Source: Paramicrobacterium agarici
GTDB taxonomy: Bacteria > Actinomycetota > Actinomycetes > Actinomycetales > Microbacteriaceae
Direction of reading: 5' to 3'
NCBI RefSeq assembly: GCF_002563955.1
Contig: NZ_PDJE01000001.1
Span: forward strand, 2,542,001 to 2,606,000
Length of the DNA stretch: 64,000 nucleotides
Shown one piece after another: positions 37,662 through 49,485 of the stretch (position 1 is its first letter; each line of letters begins with the position of its first letter). The position numbers were made by a program, and so were the translations under genes. The notes beneath the pieces were generated by a model, which searched no databases, was not told the DNA's origin, and was given only the letters and a program-made list of their open reading frames with translations.

Positions 37662-38000
37662 CGGGGTCCTTGATACTCGAGAATGCCAAAACGCGCGATT
37701 CTGGCATGCAGAACTGATGGTTCGCAGTTATCAGCTGACACGAGGGCGTGCTCGTGACGATGGGACGCCCGCGTGATCGCGGTGTCGTACTGCGTGACGT
37801 GCCGCGCTCCGATTCGACGAGGATGCGGAGCGCCGGTGTGCGTGGGCCGGATGCGGCGATTGTCACGCCGGCACGGCTGTCGAGAGGCCGCCTCATGCGT
37901 TGACAGTGGCGACAGTGACGAATCTAGCAGGTTCCGGGTCTGAAAAATTCCTCCCGTTGTATGGTGAGCACAAGGAAACCGCCAGCGAAAGGGAGACACC
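37662..38000. other. 339-base intergenic region between divergent ilvE copy 2 and the DUF6458 gene
   Basis: Apart from the inverted repeat at 37683-37707, the region holds TTGACA at 37900-37905 and an AT-richer stretch near 37945 that could supply a promoter for the plus-strand gene. Short open frames exist on both strands but none has a ribosome binding site or recognisable product. Confidence 0.5.
37683..37707. promoter_or_regulatory. Inverted repeat ATGCCA-N13-TGGCAT upstream of ilvE copy 2
   Basis: Six-base half-sites ATGCCA and TGGCAT flank 13 bases, 22 bases before the ATG. The position would suit a repressor site or a leader structure for the branched-chain genes. The responsible protein is unknown. 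Confidence 0.35.
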
Positions 38001-38255
38001 ATGAGCATCGGAGTGGGAATCTTTCTCATTGCCCTCGGGGCGATTTTGACGTTCGCCGTCAATGTGGACGTCCAGTACGTCGATCTCGACATGATCGGCT
38101 ACATCCTCATGGCCGCGGGCGTCGTGGTCGTGATCATCGGTATCGTGCTTGCGTTCCGCAAGCGCAAGACGGTCGTCACGCGGCGCGACGGCGTGGACAG
38201 GCGCACAGGCGAACGCTATGACTCGACCGAGCGGGGCGACAACGGAACCCTCTGA
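38001..38255 (+). CDS. DUF6458 family small membrane protein
   Basis: 84 residues. Two membrane segments (about 3-22 and 31-50) with a short loop, followed by a basic and then acidic hydrophilic tail. The N terminus MSIGVGIFLIALGAILTFAV is typical of this actinobacterial family. AAAGGGAG six bases before the ATG is a good ribosome binding site. Function unknown; single-gene transcript ending at the terminator that follows. Confidence 0.82.
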   Translation: MSIGVGIFLIALGAILTFAVNVDVQYVDLDMIGYILMAAGVVVVIIGIVLAFRKRKTVVTRRDGVDRRTGERYDSTERGDNGTL

Positions 38256-38261
38256 ATCGAG

Positions 38262-38296
38262 AAAGGGCGGCGGACCGCTACGGTCCGTCGCCCTTT
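38262..38296. terminator. Bidirectional terminator between DUF6458 gene and serA
   Basis: AAAGGGCGGCGGACCG and CGGTCCGTCGCCCTTT pair over 16 positions with one G-U and a three-base loop. It separates two convergent genes and can end both transcripts. Confidence 0.8.
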
Positions 38297-38307
38297 CCTC
38301 TCGCCCG

Positions 38308-39903
38308 CTACTCTGTGATGTCGATCTCGCGCACGAGCGCCGCCTGAGTTGCCTCGGCGATCTTGTCGAGAACGCCGTCCGGTGCGGGTGAATCGATCGT
38401 CAGGACGCTGAGCGCCTCGCCGCCTGCCTCGTGACGCGCAATCTGCATGTTCGCGATGTTCACGCCTGCCTCGCCGAACTGCTGGCCGTAGACGGCCACG
38501 ATTCCGGGCCGGTCCGTGTACAGGAGCACAACGTGGTGCTTCTCGATGGGCACCTCGACGTCGTAGCCGTTGATGCCGACGATCTTCTCAATCTGCTTCG
38601 TCCCGGTGAGGGTACCCGATACCGAGATTTGCGACCCGTCACTCAAAGCGCCGCGGAGCGTGATGATGTTGCGGTACTCCTCGCTGACAGCATCCGTGAT
38701 CTGGCGTACCTCGATGCCTCGCTGCTCGGCGAGGAGGGGCGCGTTGACGTATGACACGCTCTCGCTGACGACGTTTGTGAAGATGCCTTTGAGCGCGGCG
38801 AGCTTGTAGACGCTGACGTCGTAGTCGTTCAGTTCGCCGTGCACCTCGATGTCCACGCTCGTGAGCGGCGAGTGCGTGAGCCCCGAGAAGACCTGACCGA
38901 GCTTCTCGACGAGCGGAATGCCGGGGCGCACATACGGGTCGATGACGCCTCCCGCGACGTTGACGGCGTCGGGAACGAGCTCGCCGCTGAGCGCGAGTCG
39001 CACGGACTTCGCGACGGACACTCCCGCCTTCTCCTGCGCCTCGCCCGTCGATGCGCCGAGGTGTGGCGTGACGACGATGTTGTCGAGAGTCAGCAGCCGG
39101 GAATCCGTCGGCGGCTCAGAGACGAAGACATCAACCGCTGCGCCGGCGATCGTGTTGTTCGCGAGGGCGTCGTACAGCGCGTCTTCATCGATGAGCCCTC
39201 CGCGTGCGACGTTGATGATGAACGCGCTCGACTTCATCTTCGCGAATTCGTCTGCGCTGATCATCCCCGTGGTCTCCGGGGTCTTCGGCATGTGGATCGT
39301 CACGAAATCAGAGCGCTCGAGCAGTTCATCGAGGGTGACGAGTTGCACACCGAGCTGCTGGGCTCGCGCACTCGTGACGTACGGGTCGTAGGCGACGACC
39401 GAGACGCCGAACGCCTGAAGTCGCGCGGTGATCAGCGCGCCGATACGTCCGAGGCCGATGATGCCGACGGTCTTCTCGTAGAGCTCAACGCCCGTGTATG
39501 ACGACCGCTTCCATGCCCCGCTCGACAGAGACTGATTCGCGGCGGGAATGTGACGCGCCAGACTGAGGATGTGGCCGACCGTGAGCTCCGCCGCCGAGAT
39601 GATGTTCGACGTCGGCGCATTCACCACCATGGTCCCGGCTTCGGTCGCGGCCTTGATGTCGACGTTGTCGAGCCCGACACCCGCTCGGGCGATCACCTTG
39701 AGAGCGGGAGCATGAGAGATCGCCTCGGCATCCATTTTCGTCGCCGAGCGGATCAGCACGGCATTCGCGTCGTTCAGCGCCGAGAAGAGCGACTCGCGGT
39801 CGGTGCCATCGACCTTTCTGATCTCGAAGTCGGGCCCGAGGGCGTCGACGGTTGCGGGTGAGAGTTCTTCGGCGATCAGCACGACCGGTTTTGACACAGG
39901 CAT
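38308..39903 (-). CDS. serA: D-3-phosphoglycerate dehydrogenase
   Basis: 531 residues, the long actinobacterial form. It oxidises 3-phosphoglycerate in the first step of serine synthesis. The NAD fold has GLGRIGALI, the catalytic region has [13 protein letters not shown] and [10 protein letters not shown], and the end carries an intervening domain plus an ACT domain ([19 protein letters not shown]) for serine feedback. Serine synthesis beside branched-chain genes matches mycobacterial order. Confidence 0.96.
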   Translation of the reverse strand: MPVSKPVVLIAEELSPATVDALGPDFEIRKVDGTDRESLFSALNDANAVLIRSATKMDAEAISHAPALKVIARAGVGLDNVDIKAATEAGTMVVNAPTSNIISAAELTVGHILSLARHIPAANQSLSSGAWKRSSYTGVELYEKTVGIIGLGRIGALITARLQAFGVSVVAYDPYVTSARAQQLGVQLVTLDELLERSDFVTIHMPKTPETTGMISADEFAKMKSSAFIINVARGGLIDEDALYDALANNTIAGAAVDVFVSEPPTDSRLLTLDNIVVTPHLGASTGEAQEKAGVSVAKSVRLALSGELVPDAVNVAGGVIDPYVRPGIPLVEKLGQVFSGLTHSPLTSVDIEVHGELNDYDVSVYKLAALKGIFTNVVSESVSYVNAPLLAEQRGIEVRQITDAVSEEYRNIITLRGALSDGSQISVSGTLTGTKQIEKIVGINGYDVEVPIEKHHVVLLYTDRPGIVAVYGQQFGEAGVNIANMQIARHEAGGEALSVLTIDSPAPDGVLDKIAEATQAALVREIDITE

Positions 39904-39993
39904 ATCCTTACGGGTTCGGCGGATGAAGGTTCGACGCCGCAGCGGTGAGACGAAGATGCGTCACAGTTTAGTGGACGCAAAATTCTTGTGACG

Positions 39994-40329
39994 TCATGCG
40001 AAGCTGATCGCCGAGACGAGGCTCAGGTAGGTCGCCGCTGAGACCGCGAGTCCGCATACATAGAACACCGCCTGCACGAGGTATCCCCGTGAGCGGCCCA
40101 GCAGAATCGCGACGATGAAGATCGCGATGGGAAGAATCATGCTGACGATCAGCACGAGCCACGCCGCGCCGCTCAGCGCGATGCCGAGCTGTGAGGCCAC
40201 GCCCGCGAGCGTGAGAACGTTACCCACGGCCTCCCAGAGATCGTAGGCGTAGAAGAGCCCGAATACGATGCCGAGGGCGAGAGCGGGCCACTGGCGGTAT
40301 CGCTCGCGTGCGGAGTCTGCCGTTGGCAT
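39994..40329 (-). CDS. Small membrane protein of unknown function
   Basis: 111 residues from the ATG at 40329, which overlaps the previous stop by one base (TGATG) and follows GGAGGA. Three membrane segments are visible after a short charged N terminus (MPTADSARERYRQWP). No recognisable motif. Coupling to the upstream membrane protein suggests a two-subunit unit. Confidence 0.7.
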   Translation of the reverse strand: MPTADSARERYRQWPALALGIVFGLFYAYDLWEAVGNVLTLAGVASQLGIALSGAAWLVLIVSMILPIAIFIVAILLGRSRGYLVQAVFYVCGLAVSAATYLSLVSAISFA

Positions 40330-40769
40330 CACATTCCTCCGATCACGAATGGCCACGGGATCAGCACGACCGCTCCGATCACCAGCCACACAGTGCGACT
40401 CTTCACGTGACCGCGTGTGAACCAGAGGGATGCCGCGAACCACAGGGGCGGTGCGGCCGCGGCGAGCCAGAGCCCGACCGTGTACATGATCTGATCGATC
40501 GGAGACACCACGCTGTACGTGTCCCGGCCGATGTTCAGCGCCCACCCGATCGTGTACAGCAGGTAGATGCCACCGAGCACGCCCATGACCACGAGCATGA
40601 CCGAACCCGATTGCCGGGGCTGAGCAGGCGCTGCATCGTCGGAGCGGCGAGGGCTTCGCGCCTGCTTGGGCGACCTGGTCTCGCCCGCCGCGTCGGACCG
40701 GCTCGTTTGCAACGTCGGGTCGTCATCGCCGGCCCAGCTGAGAGGATCGTCGTCACGCTCGGGGCTCAT
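40329..40769 (-). CDS. Membrane protein of unknown function with disordered N terminus
   Basis: 146 residues. The first 55 or so are hydrophilic and low-complexity (Ser/Asp/Arg/Pro). Three membrane segments follow (about 56-78, 92-113, 125-144). No catalytic motif. It is translationally coupled to the next small membrane protein. Conserved-looking aromatic positions in the membrane part (YLLYTIGWALNIG) suggest a real protein. Function cannot be assigned. Confidence 0.68.
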   Translation of the reverse strand: MSPERDDDPLSWAGDDDPTLQTSRSDAAGETRSPKQARSPRRSDDAAPAQPRQSGSVMLVVMGVLGGIYLLYTIGWALNIGRDTYSVVSPIDQIMYTVGLWLAAAAPPLWFAASLWFTRGHVKSRTVWLVIGAVVLIPWPFVIGGM

Positions 40770-40841
40770 GGTGCCAGCCTACCCGCGCGCAGCCGGCGGG
40801 CCGAGGATGAGCGCTCCCGCTGAATGTCACGACGAACGGAA

Positions 40842-40872
40842 GCGGGCCCCGTGCAGGATGCACGAGGCCCGC
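40842..40872 (-). terminator. Hairpin after ilvC
   Basis: GCGGGCC-C-CGTGCA and TGCACG-A-GGCCCGC form a 13-bp stem with one mismatch and a GGA loop, 16 bases after the ilvC stop. The T-run is poor on both strands, so it may be a weak terminator or an mRNA-stabilising structure. Confidence 0.6.
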
Positions 40873-40887
40873 TGCTGATCGCAGAAA

Positions 40888-42493
<1,606 letters not shown>

Positions 42494-42495
42494 CG

Positions 42496-44307
42496 TCACG
42501 CCTCCTCGTCGAATGCCGGGCTGTGGTCACGCGCGTACTGCACGTAGCTGTTGCTGACGCCCTGCGGCACCATTGGCCACACCATGGCGTCTTTGCTCAC
42601 GACGAAGTCGATGACAACCGGCCTGTCGTTGGTCTCGAGCGCGAGCTTGATCGCGTCGTCGACCTCTTCTTCCTTCGTCACTCTGATGCCGAGACATCCG
42701 TACGCGTCGGCCAGCTTCACGAAATCGGGAACGTGCTGCGAGTCGTGACCCGTGTCGAGCTCGGTGTTCGAGTAGCGGCCGTCGTAGAACAGCGTCTGCC
42801 ACTGCTTGACCATGCCGAGCGATGAATTGTTGATGATCGCCACTTTGATGGGGATCTTGTTGATCGTGCAGGTCGCGAGCTCCTGATTCGTCATCTGGAA
42901 GCATCCGTCACCGTCAATGGACCACACCGGGCGATCAGGTTCGGCGACTTTCGCTCCCATCGCCGCGGGAACGGAGTAGCCCATGGTTCCAGCGCCGCCC
43001 GAGTTGAGCCAGGCGTTCGGTCGTTCGTAGCCGATGAACTGCGCGGCCCACATCTGGTGCTGGCCGACGCCCGCCGCGTAGATCCCCTCCGGCCCCGTCA
43101 GCTCGCCGATGCGCTGGATGACGTGCTGTGGCGACAGCAGCCCATCCGTCGTCGGCGTGTACCCCAGCGGAAACTGCTCGCGCAGCCCGTCGAGATAACG
43201 CCACCACTCGGCGTAGTCAGCGCCGTCAGCGTGGCTCGCCTGACGGAACGCGGACGTCAGATCGACGATGACGTCTTTGGCATCGCCGACGATTGGGACG
43301 TCGGCCATGCGGATCTTCGAAATCTCCGCGGGATCGACGTCGACGTGCACAACTTTGGCGTGCGGGGCGAATTCGCCGACCTTGCCTGTCACTCGGTCGT
43401 CGAACCGCGCGCCAAGTGAGACGATGAGGTCGGAATCCTGCAGCGCAAGCACAGCGGGAACCGTCCCGTGCATGCCCGGCATTCCGAGGTTCTGCTTGTG
43501 AGAGTCGGGGAACGCGCCTCGCGCCATGAGCGTCGTCACGACGGGAGCGCCCGTCGCCTCGACAAGAGTGCGCAGCTCTTCCGACGCGCCAGCACGCACG
43601 ACGCCCCCGCCAACGTAGAAGACGGGTTTCTTCGCTTCGACGAGCATCTGCGCTGCCGCGTGGATCTGCTTGCCGTGGGCCTTCGTCACGGGACGGTATC
43701 CCGGAAGATCGATCTTGGGCGGCCACGTGAACGGCGCCAGCTCCTGCTGAGCATCCTTCGTGATGTCGACGAGCACGGGACCGGGCCTTCCGGTCGACGC
43801 GATGTGATACGCCGAGGCGATCGCCGACGGCACGTCGGCGGCGCGACGCACCAGGAACGAGTGCTTGGTGATCGGCATCGTGATGCCCACGATGTCCGCC
43901 TCTTGAAACGCGTCAGTTCCCATGAGCGTCGAGAACACCTGACCCGTGATCGCGAGCAGCGGCACCGAGTCCATGTGGGCATCGGCGATCGCCGTCACGA
44001 GGTTCGTCGCGCCGGGGCCCGACGTCGCGACGCAGACACCGACGCGTCCGCTCGCAGACGCATAGCCCTGCGCCGCGTGACCGGCCCCCTGCTCGTGGCG
44101 CACCAGAATGTGCCTGAGCTTCTTTGAATCCATGAGCGGGTCGTAGACCGGGAGGATCGCTCCCCCGGGAAGCCCGAAGATGTCATCGACGCCGAGGAGC
44201 TCGAGCGTTCGGACGACGGCTTCTGCTCCCGTGAGCTGTTCGGGCTGGGTGCCGAGCGATGGCGATGGGGTGGGTGTCGGGGATGTCGGTTGCGGGTCAC
44301 GTGGCAT
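42496..44307 (-). CDS. ilvB: Acetolactate synthase large (catalytic) subunit
   Basis: 603 residues. A TPP and FAD enzyme that condenses two pyruvates, or pyruvate and 2-ketobutyrate. The catalytic Glu lies in [14 protein letters not shown], and the TPP-Mg motif is [14 protein letters not shown] to IINNSSLG. A Pro/Ser/Thr-rich stretch precedes the conserved start (about residues 1-25). AAGGA lies ahead of the ATG. No attenuator-like leader is visible in the 38-base gap to ilvD. Confidence 0.97.
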   Translation of the reverse strand: MPRDPQPTSPTPTPSPSLGTQPEQLTGAEAVVRTLELLGVDDIFGLPGGAILPVYDPLMDSKKLRHILVRHEQGAGHAAQGYASASGRVGVCVATSGPGATNLVTAIADAHMDSVPLLAITGQVFSTLMGTDAFQEADIVGITMPITKHSFLVRRAADVPSAIASAYHIASTGRPGPVLVDITKDAQQELAPFTWPPKIDLPGYRPVTKAHGKQIHAAAQMLVEAKKPVFYVGGGVVRAGASEELRTLVEATGAPVVTTLMARGAFPDSHKQNLGMPGMHGTVPAVLALQDSDLIVSLGARFDDRVTGKVGEFAPHAKVVHVDVDPAEISKIRMADVPIVGDAKDVIVDLTSAFRQASHADGADYAEWWRYLDGLREQFPLGYTPTTDGLLSPQHVIQRIGELTGPEGIYAAGVGQHQMWAAQFIGYERPNAWLNSGGAGTMGYSVPAAMGAKVAEPDRPVWSIDGDGCFQMTNQELATCTINKIPIKVAIINNSSLGMVKQWQTLFYDGRYSNTELDTGHDSQHVPDFVKLADAYGCLGIRVTKEEEVDDAIKLALETNDRPVVIDFVVSKDAMVWPMVPQGVSNSYVQYARDHSPAFDEEA

Positions 44308-44345
44308 AACGATGAGTGTCCTTGATGGTTCGGCGGAAGAAGTAT

Positions 44346-46040
44346 CTACCCAGTGACGGCGCCCTCAGAGGCGGAGCGCACGAGCTTGGAGTATTTTGCG
44401 AGAACGCCGCGGGTGTAGCGGGGAGGAAGCGGTGCCCAGCCTTCACGGCGGGCCGCAAGCTCTGCGTCGTCGACCAGTAGATCAAGTGAGCGAGCTGCGA
44501 TATCGACCCGTATCAGATCACCATCGCGCACGAATGCGATGGGACCGGCGTCCACCGCTTCGGGAGCTATATGGCCGATGCACAAGCCGGTTGTGCCGCC
44601 TGAGAATCGACCGTCCGTCAATAGTAGTACATCTTTTCCGAGCCCCGCGCCCTTGATCGCGCCCGTGATGGCGAGCATTTCTCGCATTCCCGGGCCGCCC
44701 TTCGGGCCTTCGTAGCGAATGACGATGACGTCTCCCGCAGAGATCGCTCCCTCCGTCAGGGCGTCCATGGCGGCACGCTCACGTTCGAACACGCGCGCGG
44801 GACCTTCGAAGACCTCGAAGTCGAATCCGGCCGTCTTCACGACAGCGCCGCCCGGAGCCATCGTGCCCTTGAGAACGGTGAGCCCGCCCGTGGGATGGAT
44901 CGGGTTGTCGAGCGTGTGGAGCACTTCTCCGTCGAGCGGCTCCGGGTCGAGCTCTGCGAGATTCTCGGCCACAGTCTTTCCCGTGACCGTGAGGCAGTCC
45001 CCGTGAAGCAGGCCGGCGTCGAGAAGCGCCTTCATGACGACGGGAACTCCCCCGTGCCTGTCAACGTCGTTCATGACGTACTTTCCGAACGGTTTGAGGT
45101 CACCGATGTGCGGAACGCGGTCGCCGATGCGGTTGAAATCGTCGATCGTGAGGTCGACTTCGGCCTCGTTGGCGATCGCGAGGAGGTGAAGAATGACGTT
45201 CGTCGAGCCTCCGAACGCCATGGCGACCGCGATGGCGTTCTCGAACGCCTCCTTCGTCAGAATGTCGCGTGCCGTGATGCCCTTGCGCAGCATCCCGACG
45301 ACGGCCTCGCCCGAGCGATGCGCGAAATAGTCACGTCGGCGATCCGCTGACGGCGGGGCCGCCGATCCCGGAAGGCTCATGCCGAGCGCCTCGGCGACGG
45401 AGGCCATGGTGTTCGCCGTGTACATTCCGCCGCACGCGCCTTCTCCCGGGGCGATGGCGCATTCGATTCGCTTGAGATCCTCTTCGCTGAGGGTGCCGGC
45501 CTTGCAGGCGCCGACGCCTTCAAAGGAGTCGATGATCGTGACGTCTTTCTCTGTACCGTCAGAAAGCTTGACCCACCCCGGAGCGATGGAGCCGGCGTAG
45601 AGAAAGACCGAGGCCAGGTCGAGGCGTGCGGCGGCCATTAGCATCCCTGGAAGCGATTTGTCGCAGCCCGCGAGCAGCACTGTCCCATCGAGACGCTCGG
45701 CCATGACGACGGTCTCGACCGAGTCGGCAATGACCTCTCGCGAGACGAGAGAGAAGTGCATGCCCTCGTGACCCATCGAGATGCCGTCGGAAACCGAGAC
45801 GGTTCCGAACTGAAGAGGGTACCCGCCGCCCGAGTGAACGCCCTCTTTCGCGCCCTGAGCGAGCCGGTCGAGAGAGAGGTTGCACGGCGTGATCTCGTTC
45901 CAGGATGACGCAATGCCGATCTGGGGCTTGTCCCAGTCCTCGTCGCCCATTCCGACAGCGCGAAGCATTCCCCTGCTCGTTGTGGCTTCGATGCCGTCGG
46001 TCACGACACGGCTGCGTGGTTTCAGGTCGATCTCTGACAT
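44346..46040 (-). CDS. ilvD: Dihydroxy-acid dehydratase
   Basis: 564 residues. It dehydrates dihydroxy acids to 2-keto acids using an Fe-S cluster. Cluster cysteines are visible in [20 protein letters not shown] and [14 protein letters not shown]. The substrate end [15 protein letters not shown] is intact. TAGACT six bases before the ATG resembles a -10 of a leaderless transcript, so ilvD may open the ilvD-ilvB-ilvN-ilvC run. Confidence 0.96.
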   Translation of the reverse strand: MSEIDLKPRSRVVTDGIEATTSRGMLRAVGMGDEDWDKPQIGIASSWNEITPCNLSLDRLAQGAKEGVHSGGGYPLQFGTVSVSDGISMGHEGMHFSLVSREVIADSVETVVMAERLDGTVLLAGCDKSLPGMLMAAARLDLASVFLYAGSIAPGWVKLSDGTEKDVTIIDSFEGVGACKAGTLSEEDLKRIECAIAPGEGACGGMYTANTMASVAEALGMSLPGSAAPPSADRRRDYFAHRSGEAVVGMLRKGITARDILTKEAFENAIAVAMAFGGSTNVILHLLAIANEAEVDLTIDDFNRIGDRVPHIGDLKPFGKYVMNDVDRHGGVPVVMKALLDAGLLHGDCLTVTGKTVAENLAELDPEPLDGEVLHTLDNPIHPTGGLTVLKGTMAPGGAVVKTAGFDFEVFEGPARVFERERAAMDALTEGAISAGDVIVIRYEGPKGGPGMREMLAITGAIKGAGLGKDVLLLTDGRFSGGTTGLCIGHIAPEAVDAGPIAFVRDGDLIRVDIAARSLDLLVDDAELAARREGWAPLPPRYTRGVLAKYSKLVRSASEGAVTG

Positions 46041-46074
46041 GACTTGAGTCTATGACGTGCGTCAAACCCGCGCG

Positions 46075-46884
46075 TTATGCGCCGAGCAGGTGGTTGCGAC
46101 GGTCCGAGGCGAGCACGCGCAGCATCTGCGCGACCTCGGGCGTTCCGTGCACGCGGTGCGACGCGACGGTGGAGCCCTCGCCCACCTTGACCGAGAGGTC
46201 CCCTGGTTCGAGCGCCGCGAACGCATCTTCGTCTGTGATGTCGTCTCCGGCGTAGAGCATCGCTGTAGCCGCGGTGTGCAGCCTCAGCCGTTGCATCGCA
46301 TCGCCCTTCGTCGCCGCAACGACGGAGAACTCGAGAACGTCTTTTCCCGATCGGTGCGTCACGCCCGGCACGGCCGCGCTGACGGTCCGCGACGCGTCGC
46401 GCTGCGCCGCCCGTGCAGCATCCGGATTCACTCCCCTCGTGTGGAGCGTGACTCCTGCTGGCTTGTACTCGAGACGGGCGTCAGGATGCCGCGACACGAC
46501 GTCGCGCATCGCGCCCTGCAGCTCAGTGAGAGCACGCTTCTCCTCAGCCGTGAGAGACATTCCCGCCTGACCATCGCCGATGTCGTACTCCGCTCCGTGC
46601 GATCCGACGAGGAGTACATTGCCAGGCGAGCCGCTGACCGTGCGGAGGTTGTCGAGCGAGCGTCCGGACACCAGCACGACTGTCGTTCCCGAGAGCTCGA
46701 CGAGATCTGCGATCGCCTTGAGACTGTTGCTGTCGCCGCGAGCATCGCCCGGCCGGTCGACGAGCGGAGCGAGAACACCGTCGAAGTCGAGGGCGACGGT
46801 GAGCTGCGGCGTTCTCGCGAGCACACGCAGCGCGTCGAGCAGAGGCCCGGGGAGTCCATCGAAAACGTGAGCAGACTGAGTCAT
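46075..46884 (-). CDS. otsB: Trehalose-6-phosphate phosphatase
   Basis: 269 residues, HAD superfamily. It removes phosphate from trehalose 6-phosphate. The nucleophile motif is DFDGVLAPLVDRPGDA; VLVSGRSLDNL and GDDITDEDAF are motifs II and IV. It overlaps otsA by four bases (ATGA), so both products are made together. Confidence 0.95.
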   Translation of the reverse strand: MTQSAHVFDGLPGPLLDALRVLARTPQLTVALDFDGVLAPLVDRPGDARGDSNSLKAIADLVELSGTTVVLVSGRSLDNLRTVSGSPGNVLLVGSHGAEYDIGDGQAGMSLTAEEKRALTELQGAMRDVVSRHPDARLEYKPAGVTLHTRGVNPDAARAAQRDASRTVSAAVPGVTHRSGKDVLEFSVVAATKGDAMQRLRLHTAATAMLYAGDDITDEDAFAALEPGDLSVKVGEGSTVASHRVHGTPEVAQMLRVLASDRRNHLLGA

Positions 46885-48383
46885 TGTGCGCCTCCGTTCT
46901 CAGAACCGCTCCTCGCGGTTGAATTGTGCTCGAGCTCGTCGAGGAACGCCTCCGACCATTTCGCCACGTCATTCTCGAGAACGCGGCGGCGGAGGGCACG
47001 CATGCGGCGCCTCCGCTCTGCCGTCGACATCTCGATCGCGCGGATCATCGTGTTCTTCACGCCGTCGATGTCGTGCGGGTTGATCAGCAGCGCCTGCTTC
47101 AGATCATCGGCCGCCCCCGTGAACTCGCTCAGGATGAGGATGCCGTCGTTGTCCGCGCGTACAGCGACATACTCCTTGGCCACGAGATTCATGCCATCGC
47201 GCAGAGAGGTGACAAGCATCACGTCAGAGGCGAGGTAGAGAGCCACCATCTCTTCGCGCGGATAGCCGTGATGCATATACACGACAGCCGAGTGGCCGAT
47301 CGTGCCGTAGTCGCCGTTGATCCGGCCGACGGTGCGCTCGATCTGATCACGCAGGGCGATGTAGGTGCCGACTCGTTCGCGGCTCGGACTCGCCACCTGG
47401 ATCAGCGTTGTCGATTCGACGTCGATGCGGCCCTCGCGCAGGAGCTCGCCGTAGGCCTTGAGGCGGTGCCGGATGCCCTTCGTGTAGTCGAGCCTGTCGA
47501 CGCCGAGCATGATCGTCTTCGGATTGCCGAGGTCTTCTCGAATCTGCTTGGCCCTCGCGATGACTGAGGGCTTCTCTGCCAGGCGTGCGTAGGCCGCAGA
47601 GTCGATGGAGATCGGAAAGTGGCGCGCGACGACCCGGCGCACGGGAAGGCCTTTGCGTGACGGGGGCGAACCTGCGACGTCGTCCTGCGACGCGTCGTGC
47701 GGCACCCAGATGCGCGTGCCCTTCGTCTCGAAGCCGAAGAGCCTGCGGACCGCGCGGGAGAAGTTGCTGGCGTCGGCGGAGCGTTGAAAGCCGATGACGT
47801 CGGCTCCGAGCAGGCCGCGCACAATCTGCTTGCGCCATGGCAGCTGAGCGAAGAGCCCGTATGCGGGAAACGGGATGTGATTGAAGAACCCGATTGTGAG
47901 GTCGGGTCGCGCCTCTCGCAGGATGCCAGGCACCAATTGAAGTTGGTAGTCGTGCACCCACACGGTCGCCCCCTCGGCCGCGATGGATATCGCTCGATCC
48001 GCGAACCGTTGATTGACCTCGCGATAGGCATCCCACCACTCACGGTGATACGTCGGCTGCGCGATCACGTCGTGGTACAGAGGCCACAGCGTGTCATTCG
48101 AGAAGCCCTCGTAGTAATACTCAACGTCGAGCTCCGAGAGCGTGACGGGCTCCATCTTGATGCCGTCGTGCTCGAAGGGCTCAAGGTCGCCGTTCGCCGA
48201 CCCGGGCCAGCCGATCCAGGCGCCGTCGACCCCCTGCATGACAGGCTCGAGCGCTGTCACGAGACCACCGGGAGACAGACGCCACATTTGCGAGCCGTCC
48301 GGCCCGGTCACCGAGTCGACGGGCAAGCGATTTGCCACGACGACGAAGTCAAACTCGGCCGTCTTCTGAGAGGTCGATGCCAC
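46881..48383 (-). CDS. otsA: Alpha,alpha-trehalose-phosphate synthase (UDP-forming)
   Basis: 500 residues from a GTG at 48383 with AAAGGGGAC upstream; the frame continues to 48722 but that part is non-coding and overlaps a plus-strand gene. GT20 glycosyltransferase that joins UDP-glucose and glucose 6-phosphate. Motifs: VVVANRLPVD, HDYQLQLVPG, LDYTKGIRHRLKAYG and SLRDGMNLVAKEY. Forms the two-step osmoprotectant route with otsB. Confidence 0.96.
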   Translation of the reverse strand: MASTSQKTAEFDFVVVANRLPVDSVTGPDGSQMWRLSPGGLVTALEPVMQGVDGAWIGWPGSANGDLEPFEHDGIKMEPVTLSELDVEYYYEGFSNDTLWPLYHDVIAQPTYHREWWDAYREVNQRFADRAISIAAEGATVWVHDYQLQLVPGILREARPDLTIGFFNHIPFPAYGLFAQLPWRKQIVRGLLGADVIGFQRSADASNFSRAVRRLFGFETKGTRIWVPHDASQDDVAGSPPSRKGLPVRRVVARHFPISIDSAAYARLAEKPSVIARAKQIREDLGNPKTIMLGVDRLDYTKGIRHRLKAYGELLREGRIDVESTTLIQVASPSRERVGTYIALRDQIERTVGRINGDYGTIGHSAVVYMHHGYPREEMVALYLASDVMLVTSLRDGMNLVAKEYVAVRADNDGILILSEFTGAADDLKQALLINPHDIDGVKNTMIRAIEMSTAERRRRMRALRRRVLENDVAKWSEAFLDELEHNSTARSGSENGGAQ

Positions 48384-48563
48384 GATGCGTCCCCTTTCCG
48401 GCTCAGCGATCCGGTGTCTCATCAGCGTATCAGCGAGCGCCGGCGCCGCCTCATCATATGACTTCGCATGACCGAGCCGATGGCACCGAGGGGTCGCTCC
48501 CACGCTGGTTGCCCCGTAGGCTTGAGGCATCAGCACGACTGGCCGTGGCAGAAAGGGATGCGA

Positions 48564-48848
48564 ATGCGCAAATACCTCCTCAACAGCGGGGTGCTCGGAT
48601 CGATCTTCAGCGGGTGGGGTCTTCTCCAGTCGACACGCGGCAGCAAGCGCGACTGGCGGCTCTTGCTGCTCTGGCTGGGATGGCTCAGTTCGGTCGCTCT
48701 GTCGTTCGGCGCTGTCGCACAAGACGCCGAGAAGAAGCGACGAATCGCCAGCGGCGAGATCGACCCAGACGCTGACGACCAGAGCAAGGCTGCCAAGAAG
48801 GCCGAGAAGAAGGCGGCCAAAGCGCGCAAGGTCACGCTGAGCATCTGA
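48564..48848 (+). CDS. Small membrane protein with Lys/Ala-rich tail
   Basis: 94 residues from the ATG at 48564, six bases after AAAGGGA. One or two membrane segments lie in residues about 8-52. The tail (from about 53) is hydrophilic and ends in a strongly basic Lys/Ala repeat region (KAAKKAEKKAAKARK), likely helical. No family recognised. Divergent from otsA with a 180-base gap that holds nothing else I can support. Confidence 0.6.
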   Translation: MRKYLLNSGVLGSIFSGWGLLQSTRGSKRDWRLLLLWLGWLSSVALSFGAVAQDAEKKRRIASGEIDPDADDQSKAAKKAEKKAAKARKVTLSI

Positions 48849-48970
48849 TTATCGCCCCTGAGCACGCGCTCCCCCCGAAGGAGTGTCATGTCGGCGTGTC
48901 CCCCGTGATTACGGGCATTTCTGGGTGAGACTTGACTCGCCTCTGGAGTCAATCCTGGAAGAAGTTGATC

Positions 48971-49462
48971 ATGTTCGGATTACGCCGTCGCCACCGCAAG
49001 GCCGAGCCAGCGCCCGCGCCGCTTCCTGATTCGGCGTCCGACGGCACGATACGAATTTCAGAAGAACAACTCTTCGAAGCCGTGCACGAACGCCTCGAGC
49101 AGTTCATGGGCGCCGACGGTACGTGGTCTCTCGTACGCCGGAATCCCGACGATGCTGCCGACGACAGCATCTTCTCGTCGATGTCGACGATTCTGCTCGC
49201 CAAGGAGATCGCTTCTGTCGTTCTGGGGTCACCGCCGAACCGCGCGCAGACCACCGACGAAGATCCGTCGGAGACACCGACGGAGAGCGGAATCCGCGAG
49301 CTGCTGCGGCCGGTCCCGCGCAGCCTTGACGAGGCCGAGCAGATCAGCGTTGAACTGACGACGATTGCAACATGGGCAGATCCGCAGCGTCACGACCCGG
49401 ATCACGTTGACCCGCGCCTTGTCACCCCACGCTCGACCGCAGATGAGGCACGGCGCGCCTGA
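48971..49462 (+). CDS. Acidic soluble protein of unknown function
   Basis: 163 residues from the ATG at 48971 (MFGLRRRHRKAEP), preceded by GGAAG. The N terminus is basic and Pro-rich; the middle (ISEEQLFEAVHERLEQF) looks helical, and the remainder is acidic. No signal peptide, membrane segment or motif was recognised. Frame statistics look coding. It is convergent with the G6PD-like gene. Confidence 0.55.
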   Translation: MFGLRRRHRKAEPAPAPLPDSASDGTIRISEEQLFEAVHERLEQFMGADGTWSLVRRNPDDAADDSIFSSMSTILLAKEIASVVLGSPPNRAQTTDEDPSETPTESGIRELLRPVPRSLDEAEQISVELTTIATWADPQRHDPDHVDPRLVTPRSTADEARRA

Positions 49463-49485
49463 ACCGACCGGAGATCGGCGCCGAT

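Noticed and set aside
48384..48722. Long N-terminal extension of otsA
   Set aside because: The extension overlaps a plus-strand gene, has no similarity to the enzyme and the GTG at 48383 has a good ribosome binding site.
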